Source of the DNA: an uncultured Eubacteriales bacterium
GTDB taxonomy: Bacteria; Bacillota; Clostridia; Oscillospirales; Acutalibacteraceae
Direction of reading: 5' to 3'
Assembly: GCA_934489735.1 (NCBI GenBank)
Contig: CAKSSR010000019.1
Coordinates: forward strand, 1 to 37,737
DNA length: 37,737 nt
Position 1 is the stretch's first letter, and the number at the start of each line of letters is the position of its first letter. Positions 16,300 to 23,533 of this stretch are shown here, in pieces. Position numbers and translations under genes: made by a program. The notes under the pieces are model-generated. The model did no database searches, had not been told where the DNA came from, and saw only the letters and a list, made by a program, of their open reading frames with translations.

Positions 16300-16505
16300 A
16301 CAACCTCACTTTCTTAAGACAATTGGAAGGAAAAAATACGGATAGATATGGGAGGAATAGCTGGCTGGTAATTTTTTATGCCATAAAGATAAAATTTATC
16401 AATCTTTCACTGAAGTATTATATAATATATTTCATAGAATTTCAATATTAAATAATATTTGTTTGAAACTTTAAAAATGTTTTTGATATCAAAGATATAT
16501 AATAC
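16300..16505. other. Divergent intergenic region
   Basis: Separates the minus-strand operon from mreB. AT-rich, with no coding frame. A possible minus-strand -35 (TTGATA, read as TATCAA at 16397-16402) is seen, but without a convincing -10 partner. Confidence 0.4.
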
Positions 16506-16534
16506 TTGACGACAATGAATAAAAAGAGTAAAAT
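16506..16534 (+). promoter_or_regulatory. Promoter of the mreBCD-mrdA operon
   Basis: TTGACG (16506-16511) and TAAAAT (16529-16534) have a 17-base spacer. It implies a leader of about 220 bases before mreB. Confidence 0.7.
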
Positions 16535-16759
16535 AATAGTTGGCTTATTAAAAAATAAAGGACAATGGAAGAATATTGTAGTGAATATTTGAAATAATTT
16601 GAATCACTATATGGTAAAGGGAGAGACCGACTATATAAATGGATATGAATGGTCGGCGTGAGTTAGATTTTTAAAGAAAGAGAGGTAACTACTCAAAGTA
16701 TAGCAAAATTAAAAGTAATAGTAAGAAAATTTTTTAATAATTGAGTAGTAAATTTAATC
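16535..16759 (+). promoter_or_regulatory. Long structured leader of mreB
   Basis: The leader holds a CCGAC/GTCGG hairpin around 16628-16655 and a perfect 9-bp inverted repeat, ACTACTCAA (16688-16696) with TTGAGTAGT (16741-16749), closing just before the ATG. An AGAGAGGT Shine-Dalgarno-like sequence (16679-16686) lies 5' of the stem, not in front of mreB. A 16-codon frame (16611-16661, MVKGETDYINGYEWSA) has no ribosome binding site. Confidence 0.45.
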
Positions 16760-17791
16760 ATGTCTATGTTTTCAAAAGATATCGGAATAGATCTAGGTAC
16801 TGCAAATACATTAGTATTTATGAAGGGGAAGGGAATAGTTTTGAGAGAACCATCAGTTGTAGCAGTTAATGTGTCAACTAACAGGATTGCAGCTGTTGGG
16901 GAAGAAGCTAAAAATATGATAGGACGTACGCCTGGTTCTATCATCGCAGTCAGACCTTTGAAAGACGGAGTGATTGCAGACTTTGATATTACTTCTGCAA
17001 TGATGAAATACTTTATTAAAAAGGTAGCAAGATCTAGTATATTTAACAAACCAAAAGTGGTAGTTTGTATACCATCAGGCGTCACAGATGTAGAAAAAAG
17101 AGCCGTTGAAGAAGCAGCACAACAGGCCGGAGCAGGAGAAGTTGAGCTAATTGAAGAACCAATGGCCGCAGCTATAGGAGCAGGACTCCCCGTGGCAGAA
17201 CCAATTGGCAGCATGGTAGTAGATATTGGCGGGGGGACGTCAGAAGTAGCAGTTATTTCACTAGGAGATATCGTAGCAGCATGCTCAGTTAGAGTGGCAG
17301 GAGATAAATTTGACGAAGCGATAGTGTCATATATTAAGCGCAAGTATAATTTGTTGATAGGCGAGAGAACAGCTGAAAATATTAAGATAAACATAGGTTC
17401 AGCATATCCATATGAGGGAGAAAACGAAAATGGAACTATGGATATAAAGGGAAGAAATTTATTAGACGGATTACCAAAGAATATCACAATCAATTCGAAA
17501 GAAATTAGAGACGCATTGGCAGATCCTATTTCATCAATAGTTGAAGCAATTAAAAATACTTTAGAATCAACACCACCGGAACTATCTGCAGACATAATTG
17601 ATTACGGCATAATGTTAACAGGCGGAGGAGCTTTATTAAGAAACTTAGATATTTTAATAGCTAATGAGACCGGAATGATAGTAAAAGTAGCAGAAAGACC
17701 TCTGGACTGTGTGGCAGATGGAACTGGTAAGAGATTAGAATATACTATGCCTTCAAGTTATTATAAAGCAAAAAAGAAGAAAAAGAAGTAA
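16760..17791 (+). CDS. mreB: Rod-shape actin homologue MreB
   Basis: The protein has 343 residues, normal for the family. Actin-type ATP-binding motifs are clear: IGIDLGTANTLVF (phosphate 1), VVDIGGGTSEVAVISLGDI (phosphate 2) and MLTGGGALLRNLD (adenosine). The connecting EEPMAAAIGAGLP is diagnostic for MreB. It polymerises under the membrane and organises lateral wall synthesis with MreC, MreD and PBP2, encoded next in that order. Two in-frame ATGs occur (16760 and 16766); neither has a strong ribosome binding site, and the upstream stem may control access. The C-terminus ends in AKKKKKK, six consecutive lysines, which I do not expect in typical MreB proteins and which could aid membrane contact. 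Confidence 0.98.
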   Translation: MSMFSKDIGIDLGTANTLVFMKGKGIVLREPSVVAVNVSTNRIAAVGEEAKNMIGRTPGSIIAVRPLKDGVIADFDITSAMMKYFIKKVARSSIFNKPKVVVCIPSGVTDVEKRAVEEAAQQAGAGEVELIEEPMAAAIGAGLPVAEPIGSMVVDIGGGTSEVAVISLGDIVAACSVRVAGDKFDEAIVSYIKRKYNLLIGERTAENIKINIGSAYPYEGENENGTMDIKGRNLLDGLPKNITINSKEIRDALADPISSIVEAIKNTLESTPPELSADIIDYGIMLTGGGALLRNLDILIANETGMIVKVAERPLDCVADGTGKRLEYTMPSSYYKAKKKKKK

Positions 17792-17856
17792 TGAAATATG
17801 CCCATACTTTCAAAGTAAAGTGTGGGATGTTTTGACTCATATGAGAGAAATGGGTT

Positions 17857-18696
17857 GTGATATTTTTGAAAAATTTTTTTAAAGAAGACAGAGTTAAGAT
17901 GCTGATAGCCATTTTGTTTATAATATTAGGAATCATATTATTTAAATTAGGTAATGGAACAGCTTTTTTTGTCAGCAAACTGGATTATGTATTGCTACCG
18001 GTGCAAGAATTTTGCTCATACGTATCAAATAGTGCAGAAAATATATTCTATGGAGGAAAAGTAGTAGAACTTCAAAACGAAAAGCAGGCTTTGGAAGAAG
18101 AAGTTAGAAATTTGAGAGAGCTTACTATAGATTATTATAAAATAAAAGAAGAAAACGTTAAGCTTTTAAAATGTTTATCGATAAAGGAGCAAAATAAAAG
18201 CCTAAGATTTGCATACGGTTATGTTATTGGAAGAGATCCAACAGATGATTATGGCGGGTTTGTTTTAGACATAGGGTCTACATCAGGAATAGAAATTGGT
18301 ATGCCAGTTATAACTGAGAATGGATTAGTGGGATGCGTTGATTCTGTCAGCAATACTTCTTGCAAGGTAAATTCTATTTTGTCTCCAGATGTAAAAGTAG
18401 GGGCTAAGGATGTGGTAACCTCAGATATAGGAGTGGTAATGGGATCATCGTATTTTACTGCCGAAGGTAAGACAAAATTCACCTACTTGACTGCACATAA
18501 TAGCATGACTGCAGGAAATATTGTCGTTACGTCAGGAATAAGTGACATGTTCCCTAGAGATATACCAATAGGGACAGTAGATGTATTAGGATATGATATA
18601 GAAGATGGAGTCTATTATGCAACTGTTAAGCCATTTGAAGACGTAAAGAATATAAAGAGTGCATTTGTTATAGTTGACTTTCAGGGTAGGAGATGA
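17857..18696 (+). CDS. mreC: Cell shape protein MreC
   Basis: The protein has 279 residues with the bitopic MreC layout. A short cytoplasmic N-terminus is followed by a membrane helix (MLIAILFIILGIILF, about residues 15-30), a coiled coil (about 65-105, ELQNEKQALEEEVRNLRE) and the paired beta-barrel domain with GRDPTDDYGGFVLDIGSTSG and GMPVITENGLVG. It links PBP2 and MreB/MreD in the elongasome. The start is GTG 17857 or TTG 17866; a GGGTTGTGA stretch before 17866 resembles a ribosome binding site. The 3' end overlaps mreD in ATGA, so translation is coupled. Confidence 0.95.
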   Translation: MIFLKNFFKEDRVKMLIAILFIILGIILFKLGNGTAFFVSKLDYVLLPVQEFCSYVSNSAENIFYGGKVVELQNEKQALEEEVRNLRELTIDYYKIKEENVKLLKCLSIKEQNKSLRFAYGYVIGRDPTDDYGGFVLDIGSTSGIEIGMPVITENGLVGCVDSVSNTSCKVNSILSPDVKVGAKDVVTSDIGVVMGSSYFTAEGKTKFTYLTAHNSMTAGNIVVTSGISDMFPRDIPIGTVDVLGYDIEDGVYYATVKPFEDVKNIKSAFVIVDFQGRR

Positions 18697-19226
18697 ATTT
18701 TGTGGGGCATGATAAATTTAAAGACATCAGGTTTATTATATATATAGCAGAAATAATAGGATTCTTTACAATTCAGAGATCATTTAATATAATTTATGAT
18801 ATTTTAGGAATTAAACCATATGTTCTTATACCAATATTTATTTCAATTGGAATGCTAGAAGGAGGAAATGCAGGACTTGTCTTTGGTTGCATAATAGGTT
18901 TCTTAATTGACATATGTGGAGGAAGTATATTCGGCTTTTGGATGATTATACTATCTGTTTTAGGATCTGTGATAGATTTTTTAATAGATGAAGAAATGTT
19001 TACGAACATAATTACATTTTCAGTAGTATCATTGGCAAGTTTAATCATTATATTTGGATTTGACTTCCTATTTAATTTCATTATACTAGGACATAAAGAC
19101 AGACTGTTTGCTTTTTGTAATACTTATTTACTAAAATTATTATATACTTTTCTGATTTCACCTTTATTTTATTTATTCAATAGGACTATTTACTTTGCAA
19201 TATCAGAGGACGAAGGCGAGTTTTGA
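18693..19226 (+). CDS. mreD: Cell shape protein MreD
   Basis: The protein has 177 residues and is very hydrophobic, with about five membrane segments, as in MreD. The EGGNAGLVFGCIIGFLIDICG stretch matches the conserved MreD loop region (usually G...G...GLL.D). It overlaps mreC by four bases and precedes the PBP2 gene, the standard order. Its identity rests largely on this position plus topology, since MreD sequence is poorly conserved. Confidence 0.9.
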   Translation: MNFVGHDKFKDIRFIIYIAEIIGFFTIQRSFNIIYDILGIKPYVLIPIFISIGMLEGGNAGLVFGCIIGFLIDICGGSIFGFWMIILSVLGSVIDFLIDEEMFTNIITFSVVSLASLIIIFGFDFLFNFIILGHKDRLFAFCNTYLLKLLYTFLISPLFYLFNRTIYFAISEDEGEF

Positions 19227-19266
19227 TTTGAGATAGATAATAATAGACATGGGAGATAAGAAAATT

Positions 19267-21300
19267 ATGAAAATAGAAAAGATTAAAAAGAAATTGTATG
19301 AGAGAACTAGACTGGATGCAATAATAGCTGTGGTGACGCTTGTATTTTTATTATTTATCGGTAGGCTGTTTTACTGGCAGATAATACTGGGATACAATTT
19401 TAGAGAGCAGTCTGAGAAAAATTATTCAAATATAATAAAGACGGATGCAATAAGAGGAGAAATATTAGATGCCAATGGTATTCCATTTGTCTTAAATGAT
19501 ACTAAGTTTAAAATAGTACTTAACAGGTTAAATTTAAATAAGGAAGATGAAAACGGAGTCATACTTTATTTAGTCAATCTGTTAAATAGCAGGAGGGAAA
19601 AATGGAACGATGTATTGCCGATAGAAATAAATTCTCAAGGGGAATATGAATTTGTAAAGGATAATCAGGCCGAAGTATCAAATCTAAAAAGGGTTTTAGT
19701 AGTAAACAGCTATGCGACTGCTAAGAATTGCATGGAAAAAATGATAAATGACTTCTCTTGTTCTGGATATAGCAAAGAAGAGCAAAGAATATTATGCAGC
19801 GTCAAGTATAACATGACTAAATCTGGATACTATTATTCAAAGACTTTACCATATACGTTTGCAAGTGATATAAATAAAGAAACAGTTTCAATCATTTCGG
19901 AGAAATCAAACATACTTAAAGGAGTAGAAATAAGAACAAGCACACAGAGAAAATATGAAAATGGTACGATAGCCTCACATATTATTGGAACAGTGGGAGC
20001 TTTATCTAAAGAAGAGTATGATAGATTGAAAGATAGTTATAAATTAAACGACGTCATAGGTAAAAGCGGAGTGGAAAAGGCAATGGAAGATTACCTAAGA
20101 GGAGAAGAAGGCAAGACAGAAGTAATACTTAGACGAGATGGGACTATAAAATATAACAAATTGCAGCAAGTTTCACCGGGAAGTAACGTTTATTTGACGT
20201 TGGATTACAAACTTCAAGACATAGCTAACCGATCTTTAGCGAAACATGTAAATGAAGCAAAGGCTGGGCATAAGGACTGTGTCGGAGGAGCAGTAGTTGT
20301 ATTAAATGTGAAAGACTTCTCAGTTCTGGCGGCAAGCACTTATCCAACTTATAATTTGGATTTGTATATGAAGGACCCAAATTACTATGCCTCACTTATG
20401 AAAGATAACATCAACACGCCTTTACTAAATAGAGCATTTGATGGAGCATTTGCACCAGGATCTATATATAAACCAGTAGTTGCATGCGCAGGACTACAAG
20501 AAGGAGTCGTTGATGAGAAATCTACTATACTTTGTACGGGAAGATATTACTATCCGGGATCAAACCAATACCTTTCATGTATGGGAGTTCACGGAGGATT
20601 GACAGTTAGAAAGGCTTTGGCGAAATCTTGTAACGTGTTCTTTTCAGAACTTGGAAGACGATTGGGAATTGATAAACTTTATCAGCATTCTCGCTCCTTC
20701 GGCTTGGGAGATCGAACCGGAATAGAAATAGGAGAAAGCAAAGGAATACTGGCTAGTCCAGAATATGCTGAAAAAAACGGGATCACTTGGAGAGATGCTA
20801 ATACATCTCAAGCAGCGATTGGGCAATCTTTTAATTTATTCACGCCACTTCAATTGGCCACTTACACGGCTACAATTGCAAACAAAGGAAAGAGATACAA
20901 GACGCATATTATAAAGAAAGTCACAGATTATACTGGACAGAATGTTATATTTGAGAACGACCCTAACAATCCGGTACTGGCAGAAGAAGTAAATATTTCG
21001 GAAGAAAATTTTAATATTGTAAGAGAAGGCATGAGAGAAGTAACAACTGCAGGTACAGCAATGAGCTTCGCAAACTATGGAATTAAAATAGGAGCAAAAA
21101 CCGGAACAGCGGAAGTGCCTCCCAAGTCTGACCATACAACATTCATATGTTTTGCTCCATTTGATGAGCCGGAGATAGCAATAGCAGTGGTGGTTCAACA
21201 TGGAGCTGTCGGAAGCTTTTCAACAAGAATAGCAAGAGACATAATGGACTATTATTTCTTTAAAAAAGAAGACGGAGTCAAGGTAGAGGAACAAAAATAA
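19267..21300 (+). CDS. mrdA: Penicillin-binding protein 2 (elongation transpeptidase)
   Basis: I prefer ATG 19267 (677 residues), which has GGGAGAT 11 bases upstream; ATG 19249 overlaps that site. One N-terminal membrane helix (IIAVVTLVFLLFIGRLFYW) is followed by the pedestal/dimerisation domain (RGEILDANGIPFVLND; TQRKYENGTIASHIIGTVG) and the transpeptidase domain. The active-site motifs are SIYK (Ser399, Lys402), SCN (454-456) and KTG (611-613), all intact. It cross-links lateral-wall peptidoglycan outside the membrane and partners with a RodA-type glycosyltransferase (not in this window) and MreBCD. It is last in the mre operon, followed by a terminator. Confidence 0.97.
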   Translation: MKIEKIKKKLYERTRLDAIIAVVTLVFLLFIGRLFYWQIILGYNFREQSEKNYSNIIKTDAIRGEILDANGIPFVLNDTKFKIVLNRLNLNKEDENGVILYLVNLLNSRREKWNDVLPIEINSQGEYEFVKDNQAEVSNLKRVLVVNSYATAKNCMEKMINDFSCSGYSKEEQRILCSVKYNMTKSGYYYSKTLPYTFASDINKETVSIISEKSNILKGVEIRTSTQRKYENGTIASHIIGTVGALSKEEYDRLKDSYKLNDVIGKSGVEKAMEDYLRGEEGKTEVILRRDGTIKYNKLQQVSPGSNVYLTLDYKLQDIANRSLAKHVNEAKAGHKDCVGGAVVVLNVKDFSVLAASTYPTYNLDLYMKDPNYYASLMKDNINTPLLNRAFDGAFAPGSIYKPVVACAGLQEGVVDEKSTILCTGRYYYPGSNQYLSCMGVHGGLTVRKALAKSCNVFFSELGRRLGIDKLYQHSRSFGLGDRTGIEIGESKGILASPEYAEKNGITWRDANTSQAAIGQSFNLFTPLQLATYTATIANKGKRYKTHIIKKVTDYTGQNVIFENDPNNPVLAEEVNISEENFNIVREGMREVTTAGTAMSFANYGIKIGAKTGTAEVPPKSDHTTFICFAPFDEPEIAIAVVVQHGAVGSFSTRIARDIMDYYFFKKEDGVKVEEQK

Positions 21301-21390
21301 TTATAAATTTAATTATAAATTAAGTATGCGGGCTTAAAAATTGACAGTGAATAGACTATGAAAAGGCAAAAAAAGGTAAAGTGCACAAAA

Positions 21391-21440
21391 TGGTATCTGA
21401 GTTTTTGTTTATAACGATACCAAATATATTTATTTTCTTA
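21391..21440 (+). terminator. Probable terminator of the mre-mrdA operon
   Basis: TGGTATC (21391-21397) pairs with GATACCA (21416-21422), followed by an AT-rich tract that becomes T-rich. It lies about 90 bases after mrdA. Confidence 0.5.
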
Positions 21441-21458
21441 TTTTTTTATTTAAAGACT

Positions 21459-21487
21459 TTGACTATTAGAAAACTTTATGATATGAT
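21459..21487 (+). promoter_or_regulatory. Promoter of mgsA
   Basis: TTGACT (21459-21464) and TATGAT (21482-21487) have a 17-base spacer. The transcript would carry about 230 untranslated bases before mgsA. Confidence 0.75.
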
Positions 21488-21551
21488 ATATGTGTGGTTA
21501 AGGTTCGTTTGTGATTTGTTAGTATTGCCTTGACTGTTATTAGAAAATTAG

Positions 21552-21662
21552 ATGAAAAATGGACCGAGAACGTCAAAAAACTACGTAGCTACAGCGGATG
21601 TTACAACGTTGTGTATAGGGTATAAAGATCGAGAAGGGAGTAAGTTTCTGCAAAACGAGTAA
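21552..21662 (+). CDS. Possible 36-codon leader peptide upstream of mgsA
   Basis: An ATG-started frame of 36 codons encodes a peptide beginning MKNGPRTSKNYVATADV and ending SKFLQNE. It lies entirely in the mgsA leader, 60 bases before the mgsA start. It has no clear ribosome binding site and I recognise no family. It could be a regulatory leader ORF, the remnant of a gene lost between mrdA and mgsA, or chance. Confidence 0.3.
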   Translation: MKNGPRTSKNYVATADVTTLCIGYKDREGSKFLQNE

Positions 21663-21722
21663 CATTACAAAAGAAATTTAAGAAAAAAGTACCTTTTGTA
21701 AGTTTTTCAGTAACGTTATTGA

Positions 21723-22130
21723 ATGAATATAGCATTGATAGCACATGATGCAAAAAAAGAGTTAATGACCGATTTTTGTATAGCTTATAAAGGAATCTTG
21801 AGCAGGCATAAAATTTGCGCAACTGGTTCGACAGGTAAAATAGTAGAAGAAGCTACGCAATTACCAATAGTTAAGCTTTTAAGTGGAATGCATGGTGGAA
21901 GTCAGCAAATAGCAGCTAGGATAGCGTGTGACGAAGTTGATTTGTTATTATTTTTCATGGATCCGTTGAATACTGGAGCAGACAGGAACGCTATGGCTGA
22001 GAATAATTTACTAAGACTTTGCGATATGCATAATATTCCATTTGCAACCAATCTAGCGACTGCCGAAATGTTAGTATTAGGTCTTGAAAGAGGAGACTTA
22101 GGTTGGCGAGAGATATTAAAGATTAATTAA
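21723..22130 (+). CDS. mgsA: Methylglyoxal synthase
   Basis: The protein has 135 residues, full length for the family. Signatures: MNIALIAHDAKKELM at the N-terminus, ICATGSTG (phosphate binding), LLSGMHGGSQQIAARI, and LLLFFMDPL with the catalytic Asp region, then NIPFATNLATAEMLV. It converts dihydroxyacetone phosphate to methylglyoxal, a bypass used when sugar phosphates build up. An in-frame stop directly precedes ATG 21723, so the start is secure, yet no Shine-Dalgarno sequence is present. Together with the long leader this suggests translational control. It often follows cell-shape and division genes in Clostridia. Confidence 0.97.
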   Translation: MNIALIAHDAKKELMTDFCIAYKGILSRHKICATGSTGKIVEEATQLPIVKLLSGMHGGSQQIAARIACDEVDLLLFFMDPLNTGADRNAMAENNLLRLCDMHNIPFATNLATAEMLVLGLERGDLGWREILKIN

Positions 22131-22144
22131 AAGGTAAGAGATTC

Positions 22145-22175
22145 CCCACTACTTTATTGTAGTGGGCTTCAATTT
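22145..22175 (+). terminator. Terminator after mgsA
   Basis: Perfect 8-bp stem CCCACTAC (22145-22152) / GTAGTGGG (22159-22166) with loop TTTATT, then CTTCAATTT. The weak T tract may allow partial read-through into hisS. Confidence 0.75.
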
Positions 22176-22216
22176 AGAAGATTATTGAGGAAAGGAGAGT
22201 TATTCATAATATAATA

Positions 22217-22231
22217 ATGAGTAACAATTAA
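22217..22231 (+). other. Four-codon ORF before hisS
   Basis: ATG-AGT-AAC-AAT-TAA encodes MSNN. It follows an AAAGGAGAG ribosome binding site (22191-22199) at some distance and ends 4 bases before the hisS TTG. Confidence 0.35.
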
Positions 22232-22235
22232 GATA

Positions 22236-23531
22236 TTGATAACGAAACGTCCGAAAGGCACGCAAGATATATTACCAGAGGACAGCTACAAATGGAGATT
22301 CTTAGAGAATTTTTTGTTTAGGCAAGCGTCCCTATATGGATTTGATGAGATTAGGACCCCGGTATTTGAGCATACTGAACTATTTTTAAGATCAGTTGGA
22401 GAAGGTACTGACGTGGTGGAGAAAGAGATGTATACTTTTGAAGACAAAGGTAAAAGATCGATAACATTAAGACCAGAGGGAACAGCTGGAACGGTTAGAG
22501 CTGTAGTAGAAAATGGTATATACAATAGAGGGTTGCCTCAAAAATTAAGCTATCTTGTTAATTGCTACAGGTATGAGAAGCCACAGACTGGAAGATATAG
22601 AGAGTTTAATCAATTTGGATTAGAAATATTTGGAGCTGAGTCAGCTGCAGCAGATGCTGAGATGATAGCAGTAGCGTGTTCAATCTTCAAAAAGTTGAAT
22701 GTAAGTGACTTAGAACTTCAGATAAATACCATCGGGTGTCCAGAGTGCAGGAAAAAATATTATGAAGCATTGCTAGCATACTTTGAGGAGCATAAAGAAA
22801 ACTTATGTCCGACTTGCATCGATAGACTGGAGACAAGACCAATGAGAATTTTGGACTGTAAAGATCCAGGATGTCAAGAAATATCTAAGGATGCACCAAT
22901 TATTTTGGACTATTTATGCGATGACTGTAAGGAACATTTTGAAACTTTAAAGGAATATTTACATGCATATAAGATCAATTATATGATAAATCCAAGAATT
23001 GTTAGAGGCCTGGATTATTATACAAGGACTGTATTTGAATTTGTATCGAACTCAATAGGAGCCCAAGGCACAGTTTGCGGGGGAGGAAGATACAATGGCT
23101 TAGTGAGTGAAATTGGTGGACCGGAAATGCAATGTGTTGGCTTTGGCATGGGAATTGAAAGACTTATTTTATTATTGGATAGCCAGAAGAAGATAAAAGT
23201 AAGTAAAGATGAATGTGATATCTATGTCGGGTCAATAGGGGAGAAGGGCAGGCTTAAGGCAATAGAAATTGCAGAAAAGTTAAGAGAGCATGCCTTTAGA
23301 GTAGAAGTTGACATTTCGGATAAAGGGATAAAGCCACAGATGAAATTTGCTAACAGAATCAATGCAGGGTTTAGCATGATAATAGGTGATAACGAAATTT
23401 CTAATAAATCAATAAAGGTTAAGAACATGAGGACAGGAACAGAGACGGAATTTCCGTTATCCAACTATTTTGTGGATGAGTTTGTAGAATATTTTGAAGA
23501 AGTAGCTATACAAATGGCAGGGGAGAATTAA
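22236..23531 (+). CDS. hisS: Histidyl-tRNA synthetase
   Basis: The protein has 431 residues and is a class II synthetase. Motifs: KRPKGTQDILPEDS at the start, motif 2 LVNCYRYEKPQTGRYREFNQFG, the histidine-specific IVRGLDYYTRTVFEF, and GGGRYNGLV and GFGMGIERL as motif 3. A Cys-rich insertion (TIGCPECRKKYYEAL to CDDCKEHF) is typical of Bacillota HisRS and may bind a metal. A C-terminal anticodon-binding domain is present. The start is TTG 22236, forced by in-frame stops at 22212-22220, and it has no adjacent Shine-Dalgarno sequence. No T-box was found. It is two bases from aspS, so the two are co-transcribed. Confidence 0.97.
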   Translation: MITKRPKGTQDILPEDSYKWRFLENFLFRQASLYGFDEIRTPVFEHTELFLRSVGEGTDVVEKEMYTFEDKGKRSITLRPEGTAGTVRAVVENGIYNRGLPQKLSYLVNCYRYEKPQTGRYREFNQFGLEIFGAESAAADAEMIAVACSIFKKLNVSDLELQINTIGCPECRKKYYEALLAYFEEHKENLCPTCIDRLETRPMRILDCKDPGCQEISKDAPIILDYLCDDCKEHFETLKEYLHAYKINYMINPRIVRGLDYYTRTVFEFVSNSIGAQGTVCGGGRYNGLVSEIGGPEMQCVGFGMGIERLILLLDSQKKIKVSKDECDIYVGSIGEKGRLKAIEIAEKLREHAFRVEVDISDKGIKPQMKFANRINAGFSMIIGDNEISNKSIKVKNMRTGTETEFPLSNYFVDEFVEYFEEVAIQMAGEN

Positions 23532-23533
23532 GT

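Noticed and set aside
16611..16661. 16-codon ORF in the mreB leader
   Set aside because: No ribosome binding site and part of it lies in a hairpin; too short to support as a gene.
16693..17595. Long minus-strand open frame (300 codons) opposite mreB
   Set aside because: It is an antisense shadow of a strongly conserved gene: low-complexity Ser/Ile/Thr composition, no ribosome binding site, no recognisable protein.
20836..21201. Minus-strand Cys-rich frame of 121 codons opposite mrdA
   Set aside because: It lies entirely over the PBP2 transpeptidase region including the KTG motif, with no start signal of its own.
21301..21722. minC/minD or another gene between mrdA and mgsA
   Set aside because: No frame longer than 36 codons and no MinCD-like sequence; only a terminator, a promoter and a leader are visible.
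22131..22235. T-box riboswitch before hisS-aspS
   Set aside because: No T-box sequence (AGGGTGGNACCGCG-like) or specifier stem was found; only a simple terminator hairpin is present.
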